From JAAYJK01 sp964501655 (GTDB lineage: Bacteria; Bacillota; Syntrophomonadia; Syntrophomonadales; Syntrophomonadaceae), in the NCBI GenBank assembly GCA_964501655.1, contig CAZCTN010000006.1, positions 56,014-120,013 of the forward strand: DNA of 64,000 nucleotides, written 5' to 3'. Position numbers and translations under genes: made by a program. Under the pieces are notes generated by a model. It saw nothing but the letters and a program-made list of their open reading frames with translations, had not been told where the DNA came from and did not search any database. Below, in pieces: positions 43,800-52,198 of the stretch (position 1 is the first letter of the stretch; each line of letters begins with the position of its first letter).

Positions 43800-46700
43800 T
43801 TGTCGATAATAAAATTAGCTGTAAAACTGAAGCAGCAGCATAAAGCTGTTTTATCCACCATGGCCTTTTCTTTAATGCTTATGTTCTTTATCGTCATCTG
43901 CGGGCCGGCGACTGCTCTGGCTGCCAGTGAGGAAGATGTGCTTGCTGAAGTAGCCCAACAAACTTCAGATTTTCATTTTTACGGCAGTAATGGTGCTACT
44001 TATCCGGTACCTGGAGGCAGCTTCAAATCTTTTGGGGCGTTTGGGTACGTCAACTCCGGCTGGGTAAGTTTTAATATAGATAAACCGGTTGGCAATACCC
44101 CAATCCAGGCAGTAATTGATTATGAAACTGGCCAATTGGCTGATGATGCCATTCTGAACGTTGTCCCCATGACCAGTTATGAACTCGGTGAGATTACATT
44201 CGCCGATTATAGTTGGGGTCTGCCGAATGATGAGGTTGAGGTGTGGATTATTTTGCCACAATACCTAATTAGAGTTAACCCCTTTGACACGGGCTATGAC
44301 CAGGCAACTAATTTACAGCTTAGCAAAGACTTTGCGCTGCAGTTGATGGGCGGACTCGAAAGAGCCGGCCTTTTAATTCCGTCCACCCCGGATACCCCGA
44401 TAGAGAATCCTGCTGAGGAAGATGCGACCCCGGCCGATGTATCGGCAACTACCGGCAACCCGCTGAGTGAACCGGTTAAGATATCCGATACGATGAATAT
44501 CGCTGCAGTGTATAATGGTCCTACTGCGCCTACTACTTTTAGCATCAGCATTCCTCATTTGCTTACTTACATATCTACTTATCATTGGAATAATGCCCAG
44601 GGGGCATTTCCTGGAACCATTGCAATACAGCACGAGAATGGTACTATTTACGGTCCCTGGCAAGTTACAACCCGTCCCGGTCAAGGGGGAGTACCTAACG
44701 CATACTGGGAAGTATTTCCTAATATTGTTATTCCAGCCGGCACCTATACGATAGTTGATTCTGACCCGGCTACCTGGGCGCAGAATGTGGAATCTGGCGG
44801 TAAAGGCATGGGAGAAGTAAGAGCTACTCCCGAATTTGAAGTTACCAGTGGCACAGTAGATAGTTTAGATAAAGGTAATCAAGGAAATTCGCCAGGAGGA
44901 AGTGGCTGGACAGAAAGTCCGGCTGGAGTTGGTTCGGTAGGCAATATACCCGGCCCCGCCAATACAACTGAGGCAATAGTCGGTGTGGCTGTGCCAGGAT
45001 TGATTGCCACCGTCCTGGGAGCTCTGGCAGGATTAGGCGGAGGAGGGGGATTTGCTCCACCCGGAGGAACACCATTATCTCCGACGGCTGGCGGACCATC
45101 ACCTGGCGTACCCGGTACAGGAGGCAGTTACCCCGGAACAGGTACAGGACAGCCCGGGGTAAACCAGGATGCTAATCACTTAGGCCGGAAACGGCGTAAT
45201 GAAGAAGGCTCAATTGCTTCAGGAATCAGAATCGATACGGCTGATATGGGGCAGGGAGCCATCACTACATCATCAGGGGATCCGCTGATAATTGAGACGC
45301 CTGATAAAGAAGCGATATTCGGCAAACCTGATTCGGGGATTATAATCGAACCGCCCGAAGAAAAGGTAAGGGTTATTAAGCCGGAATCCGGAATTTCAAC
45401 CGAGGATTACAAGGGCGGAATCATAATCGACACCAGTGCTTTTGAAGATAATCCACCCGCCCAAACAGATGGGGCGCCGACAATTGGTGAAGCCGGGACT
45501 GAAGCTGCAATGAACCCTGATGGGCAAACAACCGGGATTGGTGAAGAAAGCGGCTACGACCAGGCAGGCTACAACCAAGAAGGATTTGATGCCGAGGGTT
45601 TTGATAGACAAGGTTTTAACCAGGAGGGATTTGATAAAGCCGGGTTTAATGCCCAGGGCTTTGACAGGCAAGGCTTTAACCAGGAGGGATTCGATAAGGC
45701 CGGGTTCGACACCGAGGGTTTTGATAGACAAGGCTTTAACCAGGAGGGATTCGATAAGGCCGGGTTCGACGCCGAAGGCTTTGACAGACAAGGCTTTGAC
45801 CAGGAGGGTTTCGACAAGGCCGGGTTTGATGCCGAGGGTTTTGATAGACAAGGCTTTAACCAGGAGGGATTTGATAAGGCCGGGTTTGATGCCGAAGGTT
45901 TTGACCAGGAGGGATTTGATAAGGCAGGCTTTGATGCCGAGGGCTTTGATAGACAAGGCTTTAACCAGGAAGGTTTCGACAAGGCCGGGTTTGATGCCGA
46001 AGGTTTTGATAGACAAGGCTTTAACCAGGAAGGATTCGATAAAGCCGGCTTTGATGCCGAAGGTTTTGATAGACAAGGCTTTAACCAGGAAGGATTCGAT
46101 AAGGCCGGGTTTGATGCCGAAGGTTTTGACAGACAAGGTTTTGACCAGGAGGGATTTGATAAGGCCGGATTTGATGCCGAGGGCTTTGACAAACAAGGCT
46201 TTAACCAGGAAGGATTCGATAAAGCCGGGTTCGACACCGAAGGCTTTGACAGACAAGGTTTTGACCAGGAGGGATTTGATCGAGCCGGATTTGATGCCGA
46301 GGGCTTTGACAAACAGGGATTTAATCAGGAGGGATTCGATAAGGCCGGGTTTGACGCCGAAGGCTTTGACAGACAAGGTTTTGACCAGGAGGGATTTGAT
46401 AAGGCAGGCTTTGATGCCCAGGGCTTTGACAGACAAGGTTATGGTCGTAATGGCTTTAACTCCGAAGGTTTTGACCGGGAAGGCTTTGATGTCAATGGCT
46501 ACAATGCTAAAGGCTATAATCGCAGCGGTTATAATGCAAAGGGCTATAATGCAGCTGGATATGATAAAGAAGGCTTTAACCAGGAAGGCTGGGATAAAGC
46601 GGGTTATGATCGCAACGGTTTCAATAGAAATGGATTTGACCGGGAAGGTTACGATAAAGCCGGTTATGACAAGGACGGTTATAATCGTGAAGGATATGAT

Positions 46701-48461
46701 CGAGAAGGTTTGGAGCGGGAAGGCTACGACGAAAATGGCTACGACAAGAACGGATATAACAGGAACGGCGTTGATAAGGATGGCTTCGACCGGGAAGGCT
46801 TTGATTATGAAGGATATAATCGCAGCGGCTACGATCCCTGGGGTTACAACAAACAGGGTTATGGCAAAGACGGCTATCATTGGAGTGGCTACAATGCTGA
46901 CGGATACAACCGCGATGGGAGGCATTGGAGCGAGAACCCCTTTGAAGGGGATGGCAATCCCTTTAATGTAGCAAAACAGGATCCATTTGGACAAGGAGAG
47001 GTAATCCCTTTTGGTGCTGAATGGAAAGCAACCAAGCCCCCGCTGGGAGAACCGTATCCTAAAACCTTGGATAAATATGGAGCCAAACCGTGGACCAATG
47101 AACCGGCGCCGACTGTTCCTGCACCCGAGGATAAGGGGATAATTGGACCGGAAGAACCCATGAATACTTTAAAACATCAGGGAACAGATAAAGAAGCACC
47201 GGCAGTACCGGAGAGTCAGGGAACTGGTCATGTTGATCAGCCCGTGCAGACCGGAGATTCGGATACCTTTACTTATACTGATCCGAAAACAGGTAAGACT
47301 TCAACCTATGAATATGAAAAAGGTTATAACGGACCCAGGCAGGGTGATACGCAAATATTGGTGGGCAAAACCGATGGGCAAACGTATGAAATAGAATTTA
47401 ATGCGGTTAAAGGGAAGTGGGTCAATACTGAAACCGGCAACGATTTTGACCCGGAAGATTTTGAACGCTGGCAGAATGATTTGGCAGTAGATAAAAAGCA
47501 AGCTGCCATGGATTCGCAAAAGATGGCTGCTGGCCAGGATGCTAACCGTAAGCCTATCGACGAAAACCAGGCCCAATGGAAGACCTCGGATAAAATGCAG
47601 CAAGCAGCAGATGAAGGTAGTATCGAAACCCCGGGCGGGCCTGATAATGCGGACAAAGCCATACCAAAGTTAAAAAAAGATGATTATAATGAACAGGGTT
47701 ATAACAAAGACGGCTATAACCGGAGTGGTTTTAATAAAGACGGATGGGACAATGAAGGTTATGATGTAATAGGCCTCGACCGGCAGGGCTATGATCGAAA
47801 TGGCTTGGATGTCAATGGCTTTACCCGGGAGCATAATCTGGGCAAAGCCATAGATCAAATAATCAAGGATAAAAATGAGCTTAACCACTATGTGCGCAAC
47901 CCGGATTGGCATGTTGGGAAATTCTGGAACAATTCCTTTGGGCGGTTCTGGAATGAAAAATTAGGGAACTGGAAAGGCGGTCAGTGCGGAGAATATGTAG
48001 AATGGGGTACCGAGTGGTTAAAAGATGATGTAAAACACATATACGGAGAAGACGTGATAATCGATAAGATACTCATTGAGCGCAATGATATGGCTAACCA
48101 CGTTGCTAACCTGATTATACTGCCAAATGGAGAGCGCAAGATCGTGGACTTCTGGGATGGCATACAAAAAGGCGAAGGTAAGGTCATGGATGAGAAAGAC
48201 TGGTTGGAAAAATGGGACGCTGAGCTGGGTAAACCCATGTGGGGCGCAAATAAGGTTACGAGGGACTACTGGCAGGATACCCTTTTAAATGATATAAAGA
48301 TGGCGGGTGATACAGAAAAAGGTATAGCAAATTTCCTCGATTATGTTAAGAAAAAAAGTCCATCAAACTATAAACGCGCACTGCTTGTAACGAAAAGCTA
48401 TAGGAAGGATCCATGGAGTGACAGCATTAACCCTGTTGGAGGCTCGAAGGGTAAGTTTTAG
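43800..48461 (+). CDS. Giant GFDxx-repeat protein with signal peptide and C-terminal Cys-His-Asp domain
   Basis: Predicted 1553 residues from a TTG start (GGGG lies about eight bases before it; GTG at 43791 is an alternative). Order, by residue: signal peptide 1-42; a globular domain about 43-195; a Pro/Thr linker; a beta-type module about 228-345 with PAGTYTIVDSDPATWAQN; a hydrophobic segment 392-412 followed by Gly/Pro and then KRRN; an acidic linker; about 90 five-residue units of the form G-(F/Y)-(D/N)-x-x at 585-1040; a second cluster at about 1295-1342; and a terminal domain with C1396 (GQCGEYVEW), H1434 (NHVANLIIL) and D1450 (VDFWDG). These three residues look like a papain- or transglutaminase-type triad. 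Overall family and function unknown. Surface or membrane-anchored protein with a possible peptidase or crosslinking activity is inference. Confidence 0.75.
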   Translation: MSIIKLAVKLKQQHKAVLSTMAFSLMLMFFIVICGPATALAASEEDVLAEVAQQTSDFHFYGSNGATYPVPGGSFKSFGAFGYVNSGWVSFNIDKPVGNTPIQAVIDYETGQLADDAILNVVPMTSYELGEITFADYSWGLPNDEVEVWIILPQYLIRVNPFDTGYDQATNLQLSKDFALQLMGGLERAGLLIPSTPDTPIENPAEEDATPADVSATTGNPLSEPVKISDTMNIAAVYNGPTAPTTFSISIPHLLTYISTYHWNNAQGAFPGTIAIQHENGTIYGPWQVTTRPGQGGVPNAYWEVFPNIVIPAGTYTIVDSDPATWAQNVESGGKGMGEVRATPEFEVTSGTVDSLDKGNQGNSPGGSGWTESPAGVGSVGNIPGPANTTEAIVGVAVPGLIATVLGALAGLGGGGGFAPPGGTPLSPTAGGPSPGVPGTGGSYPGTGTGQPGVNQDANHLGRKRRNEEGSIASGIRIDTADMGQGAITTSSGDPLIIETPDKEAIFGKPDSGIIIEPPEEKVRVIKPESGISTEDYKGGIIIDTSAFEDNPPAQTDGAPTIGEAGTEAAMNPDGQTTGIGEESGYDQAGYNQEGFDAEGFDRQGFNQEGFDKAGFNAQGFDRQGFNQEGFDKAGFDTEGFDRQGFNQEGFDKAGFDAEGFDRQGFDQEGFDKAGFDAEGFDRQGFNQEGFDKAGFDAEGFDQEGFDKAGFDAEGFDRQGFNQEGFDKAGFDAEGFDRQGFNQEGFDKAGFDAEGFDRQGFNQEGFDKAGFDAEGFDRQGFDQEGFDKAGFDAEGFDKQGFNQEGFDKAGFDTEGFDRQGFDQEGFDRAGFDAEGFDKQGFNQEGFDKAGFDAEGFDRQGFDQEGFDKAGFDAQGFDRQGYGRNGFNSEGFDREGFDVNGYNAKGYNRSGYNAKGYNAAGYDKEGFNQEGWDKAGYDRNGFNRNGFDREGYDKAGYDKDGYNREGYDREGLEREGYDENGYDKNGYNRNGVDKDGFDREGFDYEGYNRSGYDPWGYNKQGYGKDGYHWSGYNADGYNRDGRHWSENPFEGDGNPFNVAKQDPFGQGEVIPFGAEWKATKPPLGEPYPKTLDKYGAKPWTNEPAPTVPAPEDKGIIGPEEPMNTLKHQGTDKEAPAVPESQGTGHVDQPVQTGDSDTFTYTDPKTGKTSTYEYEKGYNGPRQGDTQILVGKTDGQTYEIEFNAVKGKWVNTETGNDFDPEDFERWQNDLAVDKKQAAMDSQKMAAGQDANRKPIDENQAQWKTSDKMQQAADEGSIETPGGPDNADKAIPKLKKDDYNEQGYNKDGYNRSGFNKDGWDNEGYDVIGLDRQGYDRNGLDVNGFTREHNLGKAIDQIIKDKNELNHYVRNPDWHVGKFWNNSFGRFWNEKLGNWKGGQCGEYVEWGTEWLKDDVKHIYGEDVIIDKILIERNDMANHVANLIILPNGERKIVDFWDGIQKGEGKVMDEKDWLEKWDAELGKPMWGANKVTRDYWQDTLLNDIKMAGDTEKGIANFLDYVKKKSPSNYKRALLVTKSYRKDPWSDSINPVGGSKGKF
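45627..46451 (+). repeat. 60-bp tandem repeat inside the giant gene, 14 units
   Basis: Fourteen consecutive units begin with GFD(K/R)AG: thirteen of 20 residues (60 bp) and one of 15 residues (45 bp) near 45867-45911, adding to exactly 825 bp. Consensus: GFDKAGFDAEGFDRQGFNQE. Units differ mainly at third codon positions and at a few residues (A/T, R/K, N/D). Flanks carry older, more varied five-residue units. The period keeps all other frames largely open. Confidence 0.9.
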
Positions 48462-48571
48462 AGACAGGGGGACGGGCGCGACCGAGCCCCATGGGAGTGT
48501 AAATCCTTCTGTGTAAATGGAATAACCCACCATTTATTTGGTAATACTGAAAATACTCTTCTTCATGTGGA

Positions 48572-48598
48572 GGATAGGGCTCCACCGGAGCCCTATCC
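48572..48598. terminator. Strong hairpin between convergent operons
   Basis: GGATAGGGCTCC at 48572-48583 and GGAGCCCTATCC at 48587-48598 form a perfect 12-bp stem with a 3-base loop. No T tract on either side. Confidence 0.5.
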
Positions 48599-48622
48599 CC
48601 AGAATATCACTGCTTCTCTTTT

Positions 48623-48654
48623 ATTACTGGACATGGCTTGCCATGTCCAGTAAT
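48623..48654. repeat. Perfect 32-bp palindrome
   Basis: ATTACTGGACATGGC and its reverse complement GCCATGTCCAGTAAT are separated by only TT. It lies downstream of both convergent operons. Could form a hairpin terminator or be a site for a dimeric protein. Confidence 0.6.
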
Positions 48655-48762
48655 CTGACATCGTTGGAGTGAAATTAACTTGGCATATAACTTCCTCTTC
48701 TGACTGTGAATCTTTTATTCTCATTACCTTCTTGACAATATATGGTTATCATTAATGATTAA

Positions 48763-49473
48763 TCAATAATGCAATGAAGTATAATCGGCCTTCAAATAAA
48801 TTTTATACTCACTCAAAGGAATGCTGTATTTATTCAGCATCTTTTGAATGATATTCCGAATATTATTGGCGCTCAAATTAGTCGTTACATAAATGTCTGT
48901 TCCCTGAACAAGCTCAGGTTTACGCATACCAGTAGGATCTTTAGAAAAATAAGCTACTTTTCGTCCTTGCATATTCTTATCGGAAACGAACTGGTTAAAA
49001 AGATCTTTGTCTATATTGGCGAGCACTTCACAAGTCTGAACAAAAATATATTTCCAATCACCAACTTCTGTTCGGGTACCCCTAATGCTGAATGCTGCCG
49101 GTCGTTTGTGGGTAAAATCTTCCGTCAAAGAATATGGAACGGTGCTGTCCACTGCGTAGTCCGCATAATTTGGTATCTTTCGGTCATGGTTTTCGCCATT
49201 CTCATATTTTGCAGCAGCTATCTCAACAGCATCGTCCAAGTCCAACAGAGCTGAGTAACTTTCCAATTTAACCTGCATTTCATCAATACGCTTTACGCAG
49301 TCCATCATAATTGTCAGTCTTTCTGAGTCCCTGTCGGCAAAAGCCTTACCTGCTTTCTCGTGAATGCTCTGTGCTGAATTGTCCAGACATTGACAGAGTA
49401 ACTCAATGCCTTCACGAATTTCAATAACACTATCAGGAAACTCAGTTTTAAAATAATCCAATAGCTTCTTCAT
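48763..49473 (-). CDS. Defence-operon protein of unknown family
   Basis: A 236-residue soluble protein, last gene of the four-gene operon; its start overlaps the end of the helicase-nuclease gene by 26 bases, so it is made with it. The N-terminal half is helical (KKLLDYFKTEFPDSV, IDEMQVKLESYSALLDL). The C-terminal half is alpha/beta with WKYIFVQTCEVLANIDKDLF, GRKVAYFSKDP and a helix-rich end ANNIRNIIQKMLNKY. No nuclease, kinase or HTH motif that I can name. It may be a specificity, regulatory or effector subunit of the system. Confidence 0.7.
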   Translation of the reverse strand: MKKLLDYFKTEFPDSVIEIREGIELLCQCLDNSAQSIHEKAGKAFADRDSERLTIMMDCVKRIDEMQVKLESYSALLDLDDAVEIAAAKYENGENHDRKIPNYADYAVDSTVPYSLTEDFTHKRPAAFSIRGTRTEVGDWKYIFVQTCEVLANIDKDLFNQFVSDKNMQGRKVAYFSKDPTGMRKPELVQGTDIYVTTNLSANNIRNIIQKMLNKYSIPLSEYKIYLKADYTSLHY

Positions 49474-52198
49474 TCAATATACCTGCCTTACGGTCAAGCT
49501 TAACAGCATTTTTCACAAGATAATCAAAGCTCGAATTCAATTTTACCTCTTCATGTGAAATGAGAACATATTCCCATGGTTTGCCGCCGTTCACATTATT
49601 AAATTCCGTAGCGGCTCTGCAATATTCAGTGGCAGCATGAGCTTTTTTTATAACAATTTCATCTTCCAATTTCCTGCTGTCTTTAATCTCAATCATATAA
49701 ATTTTTCCATCAGTCTCCACCACAAAGTCCGGCTTATATTGACTATTGCTGTCCCGATCATAATAAATATTGAATTGTTTTATATTGGGACACATCCATT
49801 TCAAAACGCCGCTGTCATTTTCTAATACAGTTGCATAAATCCGTTCGGTATTACTATCAAACTTATACATTGAATGGCAGCTTTTCCTGAAACCTTTAAA
49901 GATTTTTGACTTAATATCCTGGGGAAGAATATTGGCCTTATAATCAAATATATCATCTGATACATATTTTCCTCCGAAGCCGACTTCAATTTTGCTGAAT
50001 GGCCGCATGGCGGTAGCAGCATAGCTGACTTCGTCTTTATAAAAATGCTCGTTCATTTGGGAATAAATATTATCAGCAATACTTTTCCTGCGTTGTACCA
50101 GCACTTTATTTACATCATCATCAGTTTTCAGGTAAGATTTAAAATACACTTTGAGTTGGTCAATAAGTCCATATATTAAATCGGCACATTGTTCATAATC
50201 CACATTTTCATGAACCAGGATATGTTTCAATATAGCGTTTTCCGGAGTATCAGTATCCTTTATATGGGCGTCGGCCAGCTCTAAATCAAAAGTTTTCCCA
50301 TCTTCCTGCAATTCTGTTCCCACCAAGGTATCATTGGAAGGATGCCAATTCATGCTATGCGTATTGAGTGTAAAGGTGTGAAATCCCTGTTTTATTTCAA
50401 CTACCGGCTGAATAATTGCCTGGGGTATTGGTATTACTACGTCAGTTAAAGCCTGTACAGCACTCTCAATCGCCTTTTCTACCACTTTAGCAATATCGTT
50501 CTTGGATAAGTTAAGATTAGAAAATTCTCGCTGAGTTAAGGAAGTAATGGATGATTGCAAGAGATTCTTCATGGCGGGACTGCTTATCTCTTTAATGTTC
50601 TTAACCTGCTTATTCATTTCCATTACTGATTTATTGGTTATGGTAGCAACATACTTGGCTATTTCATTCCTGGTTTCTTGGGGTGCATCAACCGATTCGG
50701 CTACAAACAGAGCCAGTTGGTCAGTATATGAATGATCATAGACAAGTTCATCATACCTGGATGGCATTGGAACCGTTTCTTTTTGATCTTCCTTTTGACT
50801 TTCGTCAGGATCAATGAAGTATACCCGGCGCACGAGTGAATTCGGATCTTCTGCCAGCTTTATAATGGCTTCATATTTATCATGGCTGACAATAGAAAGC
50901 CTGTCCACTTTATCATTACCAGTGCGTTCTCCATAGGGCAGACGCAGCCCCCGTCCAATGGTCTGTTCCGTTAATGTCTCGGAGGCAGAGGTGCGCAGGG
51001 GGATAATGGTATATAGATTATTAACATCCCAGCCTTCCTTAAGCATATTAACATGAACCACAATCTCAATTGAATTATCCGGGTTTTCCAGGGTAAGCAG
51101 CTGGGCGATATTTTCATCCTTTTCCATGCCTCTTTGATTGGAGTTGATCTCCAGCACCTTATCTTTATAATAGCCTTTATAAAATTCCGCCGATGTAAGG
51201 AACTCCTTAATCTGTTTGGAGTGCTCGGTATCCCTGGCTACCACCAATACAATCGGTTTGACAACTGGTTTGCGGTAAGTGCGGGCATAGGTATCCAGGA
51301 CTTCCTTGGTGTCAATATGAAGTTTAATCCCATCCTTAAGTTTCTCTTTATCAAGCTCTTCCGGTATATATTCCTCCGGGCGAAAATCTTTGCGGGTAAA
51401 TACAGCTGGTACTTTTATGTACTTTTCATCCTTTAATGCATGAGCCAGTGAATACTCATAAACTACATTCTGGAAGGGTATCGCTCTGGAGCCTTTTTGG
51501 ATTTGGGGGGTGGCTGTTACTTCTATACCCAATATCGGTTTTAGTTCATTGATTACCTCAAAACTACGGTCAGCATGATAATGATGGCTCTCATCCATAA
51601 GAATACACAGATCAGGCAAATTTTTCAGATATTCGAAGTATGATTCTCCCAGGACTTCATTAAGGCGCTTGATTCTGGCTGGTTTGCCGTCTTTGGTTTT
51701 GCTTTCCGAGTTGAGCTTGGAAATATTAAATACATTTATGACCACATCATTATAACCAAAAGTACCCTGTCGGAATTCCTCGTAGTTATCCCCGTCAATG
51801 ATGCGGGGTGCATTAATAAAAGCATCTAATCCCATAAACACATATTTGGGATTTCCCGGATTGCCAAAGTCCGTCTTCAGTTTGTTGTATATGGTTAAAT
51901 TCGGTGCCATCACAAAGAAGTTTCTGATAGCTTTGGCATAATACAAGTAGGCTACAAAGGCTCCCATCAGGCGGGTTTTTCCTATCCCGGTGGCCAGGGC
52001 AAAACACATGGAGGGGAACTCCCGTTCAAATGATGATAGTGTAGAGCAGAGGGCTTGAACTTTTTTCAATTCCTTATTCAGATCAACATTCTTATCAAAG
52101 TTCAATACATCACAAATTTTCTCAAAAACCTCCAGGCTTTCACTTTGCGGGTTACGCAGGCAAAGGGTGTTATTTACGTACTTGCTATGTTTATTCAT
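49448..52198 (-). CDS. res: Type III restriction Res-like DEAD helicase with PD-(D/E)xK nuclease end
   Basis: About 916 residues. Superfamily 2 helicase motifs: Walker A TGIGKT (about residue 70), DESH box (about 202), and motif VI TIGRGLRLPYG. The C-terminal end has the nuclease signature PDFVVE then IEIK (P-D, E-x-K), as in Res subunits of type III systems that cut DNA after translocation. ATG at 52198 is preferred: it overlaps the methylase stop (ATGAATAA) and follows GGGGAGG by nine bases; an upstream GTG/ATG is possible. Second to last gene of the operon. Confidence 0.88.
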   Translation of the reverse strand: MNKHSKYVNNTLCLRNPQSESLEVFEKICDVLNFDKNVDLNKELKKVQALCSTLSSFEREFPSMCFALATGIGKTRLMGAFVAYLYYAKAIRNFFVMAPNLTIYNKLKTDFGNPGNPKYVFMGLDAFINAPRIIDGDNYEEFRQGTFGYNDVVINVFNISKLNSESKTKDGKPARIKRLNEVLGESYFEYLKNLPDLCILMDESHHYHADRSFEVINELKPILGIEVTATPQIQKGSRAIPFQNVVYEYSLAHALKDEKYIKVPAVFTRKDFRPEEYIPEELDKEKLKDGIKLHIDTKEVLDTYARTYRKPVVKPIVLVVARDTEHSKQIKEFLTSAEFYKGYYKDKVLEINSNQRGMEKDENIAQLLTLENPDNSIEIVVHVNMLKEGWDVNNLYTIIPLRTSASETLTEQTIGRGLRLPYGERTGNDKVDRLSIVSHDKYEAIIKLAEDPNSLVRRVYFIDPDESQKEDQKETVPMPSRYDELVYDHSYTDQLALFVAESVDAPQETRNEIAKYVATITNKSVMEMNKQVKNIKEISSPAMKNLLQSSITSLTQREFSNLNLSKNDIAKVVEKAIESAVQALTDVVIPIPQAIIQPVVEIKQGFHTFTLNTHSMNWHPSNDTLVGTELQEDGKTFDLELADAHIKDTDTPENAILKHILVHENVDYEQCADLIYGLIDQLKVYFKSYLKTDDDVNKVLVQRRKSIADNIYSQMNEHFYKDEVSYAATAMRPFSKIEVGFGGKYVSDDIFDYKANILPQDIKSKIFKGFRKSCHSMYKFDSNTERIYATVLENDSGVLKWMCPNIKQFNIYYDRDSNSQYKPDFVVETDGKIYMIEIKDSRKLEDEIVIKKAHAATEYCRAATEFNNVNGGKPWEYVLISHEEVKLNSSFDYLVKNAVKLDRKAGILNEEAIGLF

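Larger units (their letters stand above)
48462..48762. other. Convergent intergenic region with two hairpins
   Basis: No gene. Separates the rightward giant gene from the leftward helicase-methylase operon. Contains the stems at 48572-48598 and 48623-48654. Confidence 0.6.

Noticed and set aside
45627..46451. CRISPR array
   Set aside because: Units are 60 bp, adjacent without unique spacers and in frame with a protein; no cas genes nearby.
45396..46994. Long open frames antisense and in the +2 frame across the giant gene (up to about 530 codons)
   Set aside because: They exist because a 60-bp repeat without stops keeps all frames open; their translations are low-complexity shadows without start signals.
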